From an uncultured Rivibacter sp. (GTDB lineage Bacteria > Pseudomonadota > Gammaproteobacteria > Burkholderiales > Burkholderiaceae): 51,070 nt of DNA. Below the pieces are notes generated by a model. The model saw only the letters and a list, made by a program, of their open reading frames with translations. It did no database searches and had not been told where the DNA came from. Positions 25,248 to 32,557 of the stretch are shown piece after piece. Location of the stretch: positions 1 to 51,070 of the forward strand of contig CAMLLU010000039.1 in NCBI GenBank assembly GCA_946480925.1, written 5' to 3'. The position numbers and the translations under genes are program-made. The stretch's first letter is position 1; every line of letters begins with the position of its first letter.

Positions 25248-25708
25248 GCAAAGAGAAGACCAGCTTCGTCTACGTGACCTACATCCGCTCGACGCCCGAA
25301 AAGGTGTTCGAGGCCATCACGCAGCCTGAGATCGCGCGGCGCTACTGGGGCCACGAGAACGTCTCCGACTGGAAGCCCGGATCGGCCTGGCAGCACGTGC
25401 GCGCCAACGAGCAGCGCACGGTCGAGCTGGTCGGCAAGGTGGTCGAGGTCGTGCCGCCGACCCGTTTGGTCATCACGTGGGCGAACGCTTCGCAGGCCGA
25501 CGATCCGGCCAGCTACAGCCGCGTGAGTTTCGACATCGTGGAGTACCAGGACATGGTGCGGCTCACCGTCACCCACGACGAACTCGAGGCCGGCAGCGGC
25601 ATGGCCAAGGGCGTCCAGCAGGGCTGGCCGGCCGTGCTGTCCAGCCTGAAGTCGCTACTCGAAACGGGGCAGGGCATCGACGTGTTCGCCAAGCCCAAGG
25701 CGGCTTGA
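25244..25708 (+). CDS. SRPBCC / AHSA1-family protein
   Basis: The 154-residue protein reads FVYVTYIRSTPEKVFEAITQPEIARRYWGHENVSDWKPGSAWQH, the usual N-terminal half of an AHSA1 (activator of Hsp90 ATPase homologue 1-like) domain, and ends with the typical C-terminal helix containing GWPAVLSSLKSLLETG. The fold makes a hydrophobic pocket for a small ligand. An ArsR regulator followed by an overlapping SRPBCC gene is a common bacterial pair of unknown function. The start is fixed by the GGAG ribosome binding site at 25232 and the ATGA overlap. Confidence 0.9.
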   Translation: MSKEKTSFVYVTYIRSTPEKVFEAITQPEIARRYWGHENVSDWKPGSAWQHVRANEQRTVELVGKVVEVVPPTRLVITWANASQADDPASYSRVSFDIVEYQDMVRLTVTHDELEAGSGMAKGVQQGWPAVLSSLKSLLETGQGIDVFAKPKAA

Positions 25709-25732
25709 ACGCCGCTCGAACCAGGAGCCTTC

Positions 25733-26176
25733 ATGACCCAGCCCGATCATCAGCCCAGCCATCCGCCGTACAGCGGCGGATGCGCCTGCGGCGCGATCCG
25801 CTACACGACCCGACACGCGCCCGTCTTCCAGAACCACTGCCAGTGCCGCGACTGCCAGCGGCGAAGCGGCACCGGGCATGGCTCCTGGCTGACCTTTCCT
25901 GCACAGCACGAGATGCAGATCAGCGGCGAGGCAAAGCACTGGGAGGTGGCAGCCGACAACGGCAACGTGAAGATCCACGCCTTCTGCCCCGTCTGCGGAA
26001 CGCCGGTGTACCTGCGCTTCGCCGCGACGCCGGAACTGATTGCGGTGCCTGCGGGCAGCCTCGACGAGCCGGGCCGCTTCGCACCGCAGGTGCTCACCTA
26101 CGGCGTGCGTGGTCTGGCGTGGGACGCCATGGCGCCCTCGCTGCAGGTATTCGAGCGGATGCCGAACGCTGGCTAG
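25733..26176 (+). CDS. GFA-family (CENP-V/GFA domain) protein
   Basis: The 147-residue protein has the zinc-binding cysteines of the GFA family: GGCACGAIRY (about residues 16-25), NHCQCRDCQRRSGTGHG (34-50) and FCPVCGTPVY (84-93), with the usual aromatic and YL-type strands between. The name refers to S-(hydroxymethyl)glutathione synthase-like proteins, but most members have no proven activity. It follows the SRPBCC gene by 24 bp on the same strand and may belong to the same transcript. It converges with the effector-like gene ending at 26201. Confidence 0.88.
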   Translation: MTQPDHQPSHPPYSGGCACGAIRYTTRHAPVFQNHCQCRDCQRRSGTGHGSWLTFPAQHEMQISGEAKHWEVAADNGNVKIHAFCPVCGTPVYLRFAATPELIAVPAGSLDEPGRFAPQVLTYGVRGLAWDAMAPSLQVFERMPNAG

Positions 26177-26200
26177 TGCCGGGTCCAGCCCTGGTTCGCT

Positions 26201-28234
26201 TCAGTGCTGCCCGGCAGGCGTGCGCCAGCGGATGCTGGCCTCGCGTTGCTTCGTGCTTTGCAGCGCGGTCTCAAGGCACTGCACGAGTTGGTCTGCTTCA
26301 ACAGAGTTGTTGCCGGTGTGCCGCACATGCTGCTTCAGGTCGCCCAGTGCGCGCTGCAGCTCCGCCGTGTCTACCGCGTCGCCGCTTGGCTTCTGCAGGT
26401 CGCGCAGCGCGCGTTGCAGCCCTGAATCGCTGCGGCCTTGCGGCGTGGCCAGCAGCTTTTCTGCCAGGTGAGGCAAGTCGCCCTGCGCCTGCAGCGCGGC
26501 CTGCCCCAATTTGATCTCACGGGTTTCGCGCCAGCGGTCCAGCGAGACCGCGAGATTGAAGGCGCTGCCCTTGAAGGCCGACCTCGTGGCCTGCCAGACG
26601 AAGTCGTTGGTGGCGCTCTGCGAGAACTGCTGCAACAGGTAGGCCGGCGATTGCTGGTTTTCGCCAGGGCGTGCCGAGGCGGCGCCGTCGCGCAGCATCT
26701 GCCCGAGCAGCGGGCCGGTCGCGGTGGAAAACACCGCGGCGAACGTGTTGGCCATCACGGAGTGCGCGATGTCGCCCACGCGCGTCAGCACGGCCGAGCC
26801 TGAAGGCACGAGGCTGCTGCCCGTGCCGCGCCAGGGGCCCGCCAGGTAGTGCTTCAACAGCGAGCCGGCTTCGACAGCCACCTCGGCGGCATGGCGCGGC
26901 AGGTTGCGCGCGTCCGACCAAGCGGCCGCCGGAGCGTCAGGTTGCGGCAGGCGGGTGCTGAAGAGGTTCACGCGCTGCTGGCCGCCCATCAGGTTGTCCA
27001 CGTCGGCAAAGGCCGGTGCCTTGAGCAGCCCGAGGCCGAGCCGGGTGGCACCGCCGGCGGCGCCCGAGGCCAGCACCGAGCCGGCCATCACGGGCCCGGC
27101 CTGCAGCAGCGACTTCGCAGGCATGAAGTAGCGGCGCAGCACGTTGGCCGCACCGGTGACCAGCGGTTGTGCCAGCAGGCCCCAGCCTTGCCCCTGCAGT
27201 GCGTTCTGCACGGTGGCGAGCCGCTGGCGCTTCTGCTCGACCTCTTCCTGCAAGGCGGCCATCGTCTGCACGTCCGGCGAGCTCGCGGGGTTCGTGTTGT
27301 CGGCCAGCGGTACCCAGTACTCCTTCTTGCCGTCGACCACGCGCAACTGCACGAATGCCGGGTCGGGCACGAGGGCTTTCAGGTCCACCGGCGCCAGCTG
27401 CGGAAAGTTCGCCAGCCGGGCACGCCTGTCCATTGCGTTCAGCAGCGTGGAGTCCATGGCCAGCGCCGTGGCCCCTCCGATCGCCCCGCCGACCACCGCA
27501 GGGTCGTAGCTGTTGTTCATTTCGCCCTGGTTGACGCGCTGGCCCGTCGAGTCGGTGCCGCTGAAGCGCGGGCCCAGCGCGGTGGCCAGGGCGCCGGCCA
27601 CCGGCGAGCGCGACGATGACGAGAGGAACTGCCTCACGCCGTCGTAGAGGGCCGGCAGCACCGCATCGCCGATCGAGACCTTGCGGTCGCTGTCGATGGA
27701 ATAGCGGCCGTTGCCGAAGGTGCGTTCGCGCGCCTGCAGCACGCCGGCGGCCCAGTCGACGTAGCGGGCCTCGAGGGCTTGCTGTGCTTCGCGCTCAGGG
27801 CCGGCCGGTGCCTTGAATTCCATGGATCGGAGCGCCGAGCGGATGCGCTCGGCAGGGCTTTGCTGCGCTGCGGCCTCGAGGCGCGTCATGTCGATGGCGA
27901 CATGGGGAGGGTTCGCGTGGGTTGCCACCGCGGCTTCGAGGTGCGCCACGTCCATTGCGATATGGAGCGGATGCAGTTGGGCGGCCATGGCGCTGGAGGA
28001 CGAACCCATCTCGAAGCGGTCCGAACGCGCGTGGCGCTCGTCCTTCGACAGCAGCGTCGACGTCAGCCGCTGGGCTGTCTCGGCGGCCGAGAACGACAGC
28101 GATTGCGACCGCGGGGCGCGGCCGAGCGAGTCGTGCACGAGGGCGGCTCCCGATCGGGGCGGCTCATTCTGCTGCTCGGTCACGAGCTGCTGCAGCGGAT
28201 GCGCAAATGCGGAAGTGCGGGAAACCATGCTCAT
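26201..28234 (-). CDS. Candidate type III secreted effector/translocon protein A
   Basis: I do not recognise this 677-residue protein. The N-terminal 80 residues are Ser/Gln/Arg-rich and disordered-looking (MSMVSRTSAFAHPLQQL), as in secreted effectors. Residues 91-102 and 111-122 are a two-unit repeat with a 20-residue period (HIAMDVAHLEAA and HVAIDMTRLEAA). Glycine/alanine-rich hydrophobic stretches follow at about 245-262 (VVGGAIGGATALAMDS) and 375-400 (VMAGSVLASGAAGGATRLGLG), with a short coiled segment between them (LQEEVEQKRQRLATVQNAL). The C-terminal 120 residues are helical. It starts behind AAGGA, 21 bp after a small chaperone-like gene that is led by an imperfect PIP box. Effector or translocon protein of a Hrp-type T3SS is my inference from this context. 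Confidence 0.6.
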   Translation of the reverse strand: MSMVSRTSAFAHPLQQLVTEQQNEPPRSGAALVHDSLGRAPRSQSLSFSAAETAQRLTSTLLSKDERHARSDRFEMGSSSSAMAAQLHPLHIAMDVAHLEAAVATHANPPHVAIDMTRLEAAAQQSPAERIRSALRSMEFKAPAGPEREAQQALEARYVDWAAGVLQARERTFGNGRYSIDSDRKVSIGDAVLPALYDGVRQFLSSSSRSPVAGALATALGPRFSGTDSTGQRVNQGEMNNSYDPAVVGGAIGGATALAMDSTLLNAMDRRARLANFPQLAPVDLKALVPDPAFVQLRVVDGKKEYWVPLADNTNPASSPDVQTMAALQEEVEQKRQRLATVQNALQGQGWGLLAQPLVTGAANVLRRYFMPAKSLLQAGPVMAGSVLASGAAGGATRLGLGLLKAPAFADVDNLMGGQQRVNLFSTRLPQPDAPAAAWSDARNLPRHAAEVAVEAGSLLKHYLAGPWRGTGSSLVPSGSAVLTRVGDIAHSVMANTFAAVFSTATGPLLGQMLRDGAASARPGENQQSPAYLLQQFSQSATNDFVWQATRSAFKGSAFNLAVSLDRWRETREIKLGQAALQAQGDLPHLAEKLLATPQGRSDSGLQRALRDLQKPSGDAVDTAELQRALGDLKQHVRHTGNNSVEADQLVQCLETALQSTKQREASIRWRTPAGQH

Positions 28235-28255
28235 GGCAGCATCCTTGAAGTCGCG

Positions 28256-28756
28256 TCAGTTGCTCAGCCCGTTCGGCTGACCGAGCTTGGGGTCATCGAG
28301 CATCAGCGCATGGATGACGGCCAGGCCCACGCCGTTGGCGAGGTCGAGCGCCGTGGCGGCATCGATGGGGTCGCTGATCCACGAGAGCGAGCTCAGCTGC
28401 AGCAGCCCTTCGGGCGAGGTGGTGAGGTACCAGCCGAGTTCGCTGAGCACCAGCGACTGCACCGACAGCAGCCGCTGCACTTCGGTGCCTGCAAGCTCCT
28501 GCGCGGCCATGGGCAGCAGCGCTTCGGGCCGCACCGCGGGTTCGCTCTCCTGCAGGTGCACGCGGCAGGCCAGGCCAGCGGGCCCGGTGAACAGGCGCGG
28601 CGCCACCAACGAAGGGCCGTCGCCGGCCGACAAGCCGAGCTGCAGCGCCAGTTGCGACATGAAGTCGGCCTGCGCCGGCGTCATCGCGGCGGGCGAAGCG
28701 CTGCTGGCTGCTGCGGCGCCGCGCGGGCGGGCGGCTACTGTGGAGGTGGACATCAT
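28256..28756 (-). CDS. Candidate type III secretion chaperone (CesT-like)
   Basis: The 166-residue protein starts MMSTSTVAARPRG at 28756. After a 30-residue Ala/Ser-rich leader the order of elements fits the class I secretion-chaperone fold: a helix (ADFMSQLALQLGL), three strands (LVAPRLFTG, ACRVHLQES and the following turn), a long helix (AAQELAGTEVQRLLSVQSLVLSELGWYLTTSPEGLLQL), a strand, and a final helix (AATALDLANGVGLAVIHALML). It is acidic and small, as is usual for such chaperones, and lies immediately before the large effector-like gene A. Sequence identity to any named chaperone was not tested. A PIP-like box lies at 28852-28828 upstream. Confidence 0.55.
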   Translation of the reverse strand: MMSTSTVAARPRGAAAASSASPAAMTPAQADFMSQLALQLGLSAGDGPSLVAPRLFTGPAGLACRVHLQESEPAVRPEALLPMAAQELAGTEVQRLLSVQSLVLSELGWYLTTSPEGLLQLSSLSWISDPIDAATALDLANGVGLAVIHALMLDDPKLGQPNGLSN

Positions 28757-28790
28757 CGTTGCGTGCTCGAACGTCTTGCGAAATGCCTGC

Positions 28791-28852
28791 ACGGTAGGGC
28801 GGGCGGGGCCGCCTCTCGCGGCTTGATGCGCAGGGTTCGACGGAAATGCGAA
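28791..28852 (-). promoter_or_regulatory. Imperfect PIP/hrpII box with -10 element (leftward)
   Basis: On the minus strand: TTCGC (28852-28848), 15 bp, TGCGC (28832-28828), then 31 bp and TACCGT (28796-28791), which fits the YANNNT -10 of HrpX-dependent promoters. One base differs from TTCGB in the second half-site. The chaperone-like gene starts 34 bp further on. Confidence 0.55.
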
Positions 28853-28888
28853 GCCGCGGGTTCGCGGTGACTTCGGCTTCGCGAGGCC

Positions 28889-28950
28889 TTCGCTGCATGG
28901 GGTGCGGGTTCGGGTGACCGGCCGGCTTGTTCCAGCCATGCGGCTACCTT
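28889..28950 (+). promoter_or_regulatory. PIP/hrpII box with -10 element (rightward, RNase-like effector)
   Basis: TTCGC (28889-28893), 15 bp, TTCGG (28909-28913): a match to TTCGB-N15-TTCGB, equal to the Ralstonia hrpII form TTCG-N16-TTCG. TACCTT (28945-28950) follows after 31 bp, within the 30-32 bp known for HrpX/HrpB-controlled promoters. The effector gene starts 68 bp downstream. Confidence 0.7.
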
Positions 28951-29018
28951 GCTGGCCCACACGCCGTGTGGGCAGCCGCCGCTGACACGGAGGTGGTGCA
29001 GCCTTCCACGTTCGCTCC

Positions 29019-31439
29019 ATGCCAGACCCTATCCGCAATACCTCTCCGTCATCCACTCATCCTGCTTCCATGCCGCTGGCCACCGCGACGGTGGCGCCGG
29101 TATCCGGCGACGCCCCGTCGCGGGCTGCCGAAAGACCTTCCGAGCTGATGCGCGCGCCGACGCTGCCCGGCAGTTCGTTGCATGGCGAAAGTTCATCGGC
29201 CGCAGTACCCCGGCGGGCGCGGCTGCCGGCATCGGTCCGTACCGGCTCTGTGGCGCAGACGGCAGCGGCCTCATCCTTCGGCAATACCGCGCCTGCGCCA
29301 TCGAGCGCGCAGCAAGCCCATGCATTGGCGCAACAGCTCAATGAACTGGAGAGCAGGCGCGCGAGCCTGCAGGCGGACATCACCGCCATGCGGGAGGCAG
29401 GGCTGGCCAATGCACGCGGAGCCGGCAGCGCTGAAGACATCAACGAGCTGAACAAACAGCAGGACCGCGTGGACCATGCCCGCAGCGAACTGCATGGCCT
29501 GCTGGCCCACCGGGATGCGCGGCTCGACCAGTTGGAGCGCACCGAGCGCCTGCTGTCCTCCTGCGAGCGATCGCTGGCGGCGTTGGCCGTGACGGCGGAT
29601 GCGCCTTCCTTGCTCAGTGCGCCGGCTGCCGCTGCATCGGCCTCGTCGAGCATCCAACCATCGTCGCCGTCCCGGCAGGCTGCCGACGACCTACGCGCTG
29701 AAGAAGCCACGGCAAGTGAGCGCATCCAGCAACTCTCCCGCGAGAAGGATGTCGCCAAGGCAGAACAGGAGCGTGCCAAGCGGCTCCTTGCGGCGGCTCG
29801 TGCCAACGTGGAAACCCAGCAAGCCGAAGCGGAAAAAAAGCTGGACTCGAAGGTCTACGTGCCGTATGTCGACGGCGGCGCGTTCTTCAGCATGAACAGT
29901 TTTCTCCAGGCGCTCGAACTGCCGCCTGTCGATCAACTGCAGCAGGGCGTGGAAGACGCCCGCTATTCGCGCTACGTCGAGCGTCTGACCCAGCGCGGAG
30001 AAGACGGCGTTCTGCGTCTGAAGCCGGAGTTCCTGAACCCGTCGGCAAGTTTCGCGGCCTTTTCGGCCCTGCACTGTGCGTTGATGCAGAACGTGGTGGA
30101 CCACAGCTTGGTTCGGCGGCTGCTGCCCCAGGACACGGGTGCCATCAACGCCTCGCTGCGAAAGGGCGGCGAAGATCTCGAGGCCGTGGTGCACGGGACG
30201 CTCATCGCTGGGCTGGACGTCGTCATCCACAAGATGGAGACGCTGGCTCTCGCGGCCGACCGTCCCGAATTGGCGATGGGCGGGCGGCGACGCCGCATGA
30301 AGGTGCGCGATGCTGGCTCGCTCAGGAGGAACGAAGTGGCCGAGATCGGCCAGCGCAACAAGGCGGTGCGGGAGCTTCTGCTTCCACTGGATCACTATGC
30401 GGCGATCACCGAGGGGGCCGTCGAGCAGACCTGCGCCTTGTTGCGCGGGGTCGTGGGTGCGTATCAGCAGGCGCTCGGGCGTGTCGACCAGGCAAAGGCA
30501 CAGCTCAAGGACACCATGCAAGAGTTGCGTCCAGCCTTCGAGCGGCCCATCCAGGCCGACCGGCAGCTCACGGAAGCGAGGGCGCAGATCGAACAGATCC
30601 GCAATGAGCTCCATCGTCTCGAGTCTGCAGAGGCGAAGAAAAAAACGAAGCCTCCTGAAGCAGCCATCCCGCAGACGGTGACGGTCAGCGCCTCGCCGTC
30701 GTTCGATTCCGAGGCGCGCGGCATGAAGCTGCGCGGCGACATCGAAAAGCACACGGAAAGCGCCGAGCGGTCGAACCAGGAGATCGCCTTGCTCGACGTC
30801 GGGATCCGCGAAGCGGAGAAGGAGCTGCGCCACTGTGAAGACCAGCTCGAGATCAAGGCGGCGGCCTCTGCGCGGCAGGCGGCAGACGCGCGGCGAGAGC
30901 ATGGCACCCAGCGTGAAAGACTCTCCGAACTGCGCGATGAACTCATGGGCCTCGATGGTCGGATCGACCAGGCTCGCAACGACCTGAAACGCCAACTGGT
31001 GCCGGCGCTCATCAGCGATCGTGCCTGGACCCGCGTCATCGACCGCCACGTCGAGCCCGACAACGAAGCCATGCGTGCCCGCACGCGCGAGACCGGCTAC
31101 ACAGGCGCCTATCACTCGCAGGCCGACATGGCCCGTGCCGTGGCCGACATCCATGCGCACGTGTCGCAGCGCCCCGAGTTGCAGGCGGTGCTGGCTTCCC
31201 GCACGCGTGCGGAGTTCGAGCGCGCCGCGGCCGCCGTGCCGGGCGGCGTGACGGACCTCGTGTTCGACCACGAACGGCAGGTGGGGCGCGGCTTCAGCAA
31301 TGCGCTGGACCAGACCAGTCGCGCCACGCAGCTCACGCAGAGCAGCTACTCGCTCGACTTCGTGAAGGGCCGCGTGGTGGTTTCGCACCTGTACCCCTAC
31401 GTGCCGTACCGCCAGCTGCAGTCGGCCAAGGCCAAGTAA
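29019..31439 (+). CDS. Candidate secreted effector B with C-terminal RNase A-like toxin domain
   Basis: The 806-residue protein has a Ser/Pro/Thr/Ala-rich, cysteine-free N-terminus (1-95), then long coiled coils at about 98-195, 215-285, 480-560 and 590-660, with a globular part (about 285-475) between. The last 135 residues resemble the bacterial RNase A-fold toxin domain known from CdiA tips. RHVEPDNEAMRARTRETGY has His677 and Arg688 spaced 11 residues apart, like His175/Arg186 of the Yersinia toxin. AYHSQADMARAVADIHAHV and VGRGF follow, and the final strand VVVSHLYPY has Tyr792 where the family has T-x-Y-P; His790 replaces the Thr. It is led by a PIP box, so type III delivery is likely. 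No partner immunity gene was recognised, which argues for a eukaryotic target. Confidence 0.7.
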   Translation: MPDPIRNTSPSSTHPASMPLATATVAPVSGDAPSRAAERPSELMRAPTLPGSSLHGESSSAAVPRRARLPASVRTGSVAQTAAASSFGNTAPAPSSAQQAHALAQQLNELESRRASLQADITAMREAGLANARGAGSAEDINELNKQQDRVDHARSELHGLLAHRDARLDQLERTERLLSSCERSLAALAVTADAPSLLSAPAAAASASSSIQPSSPSRQAADDLRAEEATASERIQQLSREKDVAKAEQERAKRLLAAARANVETQQAEAEKKLDSKVYVPYVDGGAFFSMNSFLQALELPPVDQLQQGVEDARYSRYVERLTQRGEDGVLRLKPEFLNPSASFAAFSALHCALMQNVVDHSLVRRLLPQDTGAINASLRKGGEDLEAVVHGTLIAGLDVVIHKMETLALAADRPELAMGGRRRRMKVRDAGSLRRNEVAEIGQRNKAVRELLLPLDHYAAITEGAVEQTCALLRGVVGAYQQALGRVDQAKAQLKDTMQELRPAFERPIQADRQLTEARAQIEQIRNELHRLESAEAKKKTKPPEAAIPQTVTVSASPSFDSEARGMKLRGDIEKHTESAERSNQEIALLDVGIREAEKELRHCEDQLEIKAAASARQAADARREHGTQRERLSELRDELMGLDGRIDQARNDLKRQLVPALISDRAWTRVIDRHVEPDNEAMRARTRETGYTGAYHSQADMARAVADIHAHVSQRPELQAVLASRTRAEFERAAAAVPGGVTDLVFDHERQVGRGFSNALDQTSRATQLTQSSYSLDFVKGRVVVSHLYPYVPYRQLQSAKAK

Positions 31440-31467
31440 CGCGAGGACACAGGATCCGTTGCCGCCT

Positions 31468-31528
31468 TTCGGCCGGTCATCGCTTGCTTCGCATGGAGCA
31501 GCGGCCCGGCCCTCCGGATGCCTATCGT
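31468..31528 (+). promoter_or_regulatory. PIP/hrpII box with -10 element (tandem chaperone/effector operon)
   Basis: TTCGG (31468-31472), 15 bp, TTCGC (31488-31492), 30 bp, TATCGT (31523-31528): both half-sites and the -10 fit TTCGB-N15-TTCGB and YANNNT. It drives the chaperone-like gene at 31601 and probably the two effector genes behind it. Confidence 0.7.
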
Positions 31529-31600
31529 GAATGCTTCATGACAAGACAAGCGGTGCCGACGCCGTGCCGCATGCAGCAGGGACCTTTTCAAGGAGAACAC

Positions 31601-32539
31601 ATGACCCGCTCTTCCTCCATTCAACCGGGCTCCGGCGGTGCCGCCGACGTGCTGGCCTGGCGGCGCGAGACCGCGCTGCGCCTGGGCGCCGACGAGGCGG
31701 TCGCGAAGCATTTCGGTGAAACAGGCCTTGTCGAGCTCGGTGGGCAGCCGCTGTCGCTGCAGCCGTTGCACGAAGAGCCCACCGGGCCGTGGATCGCCGT
31801 CACGCGGGCCGCACGGCCGGCAGGCGTGAGCGAAGACGCATGGCACGACGCTTTGCTGCTGGCCACCAGCCACAGCCTCGCCGTCACGCATGCGGCCTAC
31901 GGGCTGGCCGACGATGGCGACGCCGTGGTGATGCTGCGAACCCCCGCCGGGCACGACCACCCGGATCTGCTGGCCGCCGAAGTGGCGGGCCTGCTGGGGT
32001 TGCGCCAGGCGCTGCAGGAAGGCATGCAGGCCGCGGCGAAAACGCCCGCGCCGGCACCGGCCAGGCCCCCCGTGCCCGGCCCTGCGCCGGTGCAGGCCGC
32101 GGCCACCGCAGCGGAGTCCAGTGACATCCAGGAATTCGAAGCGCCCGAAGACGTGCTCGTGCTGGTGCACGGCGCGATGCTGCAGCTGGGCTTCACGCCG
32201 CAGCAGGCCATTGCCACCGCTCGCAGCGGCGCGCTGCAGCTCGAGGGCCTCTCCATCGGCCTGGCTTGCGACGACACCGGCGGCACGCTGGTGGTGGCGG
32301 CCGATCTCGGGGCCTATGCGCTGGACACGCCCGCCGAACGCCGGCTTGCCCTGCAGGCCAACACCGAACTGATGGCCTACGTGGGCGTGGCGCTGGCCCG
32401 CGAGCGCGGCCGCGCACGGCTGATGTCGCGCTGCTACCTCGGCGGCCACAGCGCCGGGCACTTCGCGACCTGGCTGCGCGAATTCGCGCGCCTGGCCCGT
32501 ACCACCGTCGAGCACCGCCGCACTGCGGTTGCCCATTGA
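31601..32539 (+). CDS. Tandem (two-domain) type III chaperone-like protein
   Basis: The start MTRSSSIQPGSGG at 31601 is set by AAGGAG 6 bp upstream; the frame is open further back to 31484 through the promoter. The 312-residue product looks like two copies of a CesT-type domain joined by an Ala/Pro linker (KTPAPAPARPPVPG, near residue 147). Domain 1: helix WRRETALRLGADEAV, strands with VELGGQPLSLQPL and WIAVTRAA, helix WHDALLLATSHSLAVTHA, strand DAVVMLRTP and final helix. Domain 2 repeats this order: DVLVLVHGAMLQLGF, GALQLEGLSIGLACDD, LVVAADLG, RRLALQANTELMAYVGVAL, ARLMSRCYL, then HFATWLREFARLA. Class I chaperones act as dimers, so a fused pair would be a ready-made pseudo-dimer. It lies 18 bp before effector C. 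Confidence 0.55.
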   Translation: MTRSSSIQPGSGGAADVLAWRRETALRLGADEAVAKHFGETGLVELGGQPLSLQPLHEEPTGPWIAVTRAARPAGVSEDAWHDALLLATSHSLAVTHAAYGLADDGDAVVMLRTPAGHDHPDLLAAEVAGLLGLRQALQEGMQAAAKTPAPAPARPPVPGPAPVQAAATAAESSDIQEFEAPEDVLVLVHGAMLQLGFTPQQAIATARSGALQLEGLSIGLACDDTGGTLVVAADLGAYALDTPAERRLALQANTELMAYVGVALARERGRARLMSRCYLGGHSAGHFATWLREFARLARTTVEHRRTAVAH

Positions 32540-32557
32540 CATCCTGGAGCGCCTGCC

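Noticed and set aside
29691..31388. 565-codon open frame antisense to the RNase-like effector; likewise 33188-34675 and 35031-36263 antisense to effectors C and D
   Set aside because: No ribosome binding sites or domains; the sense frames have PIP promoters, AGGAG sites and conserved cores.
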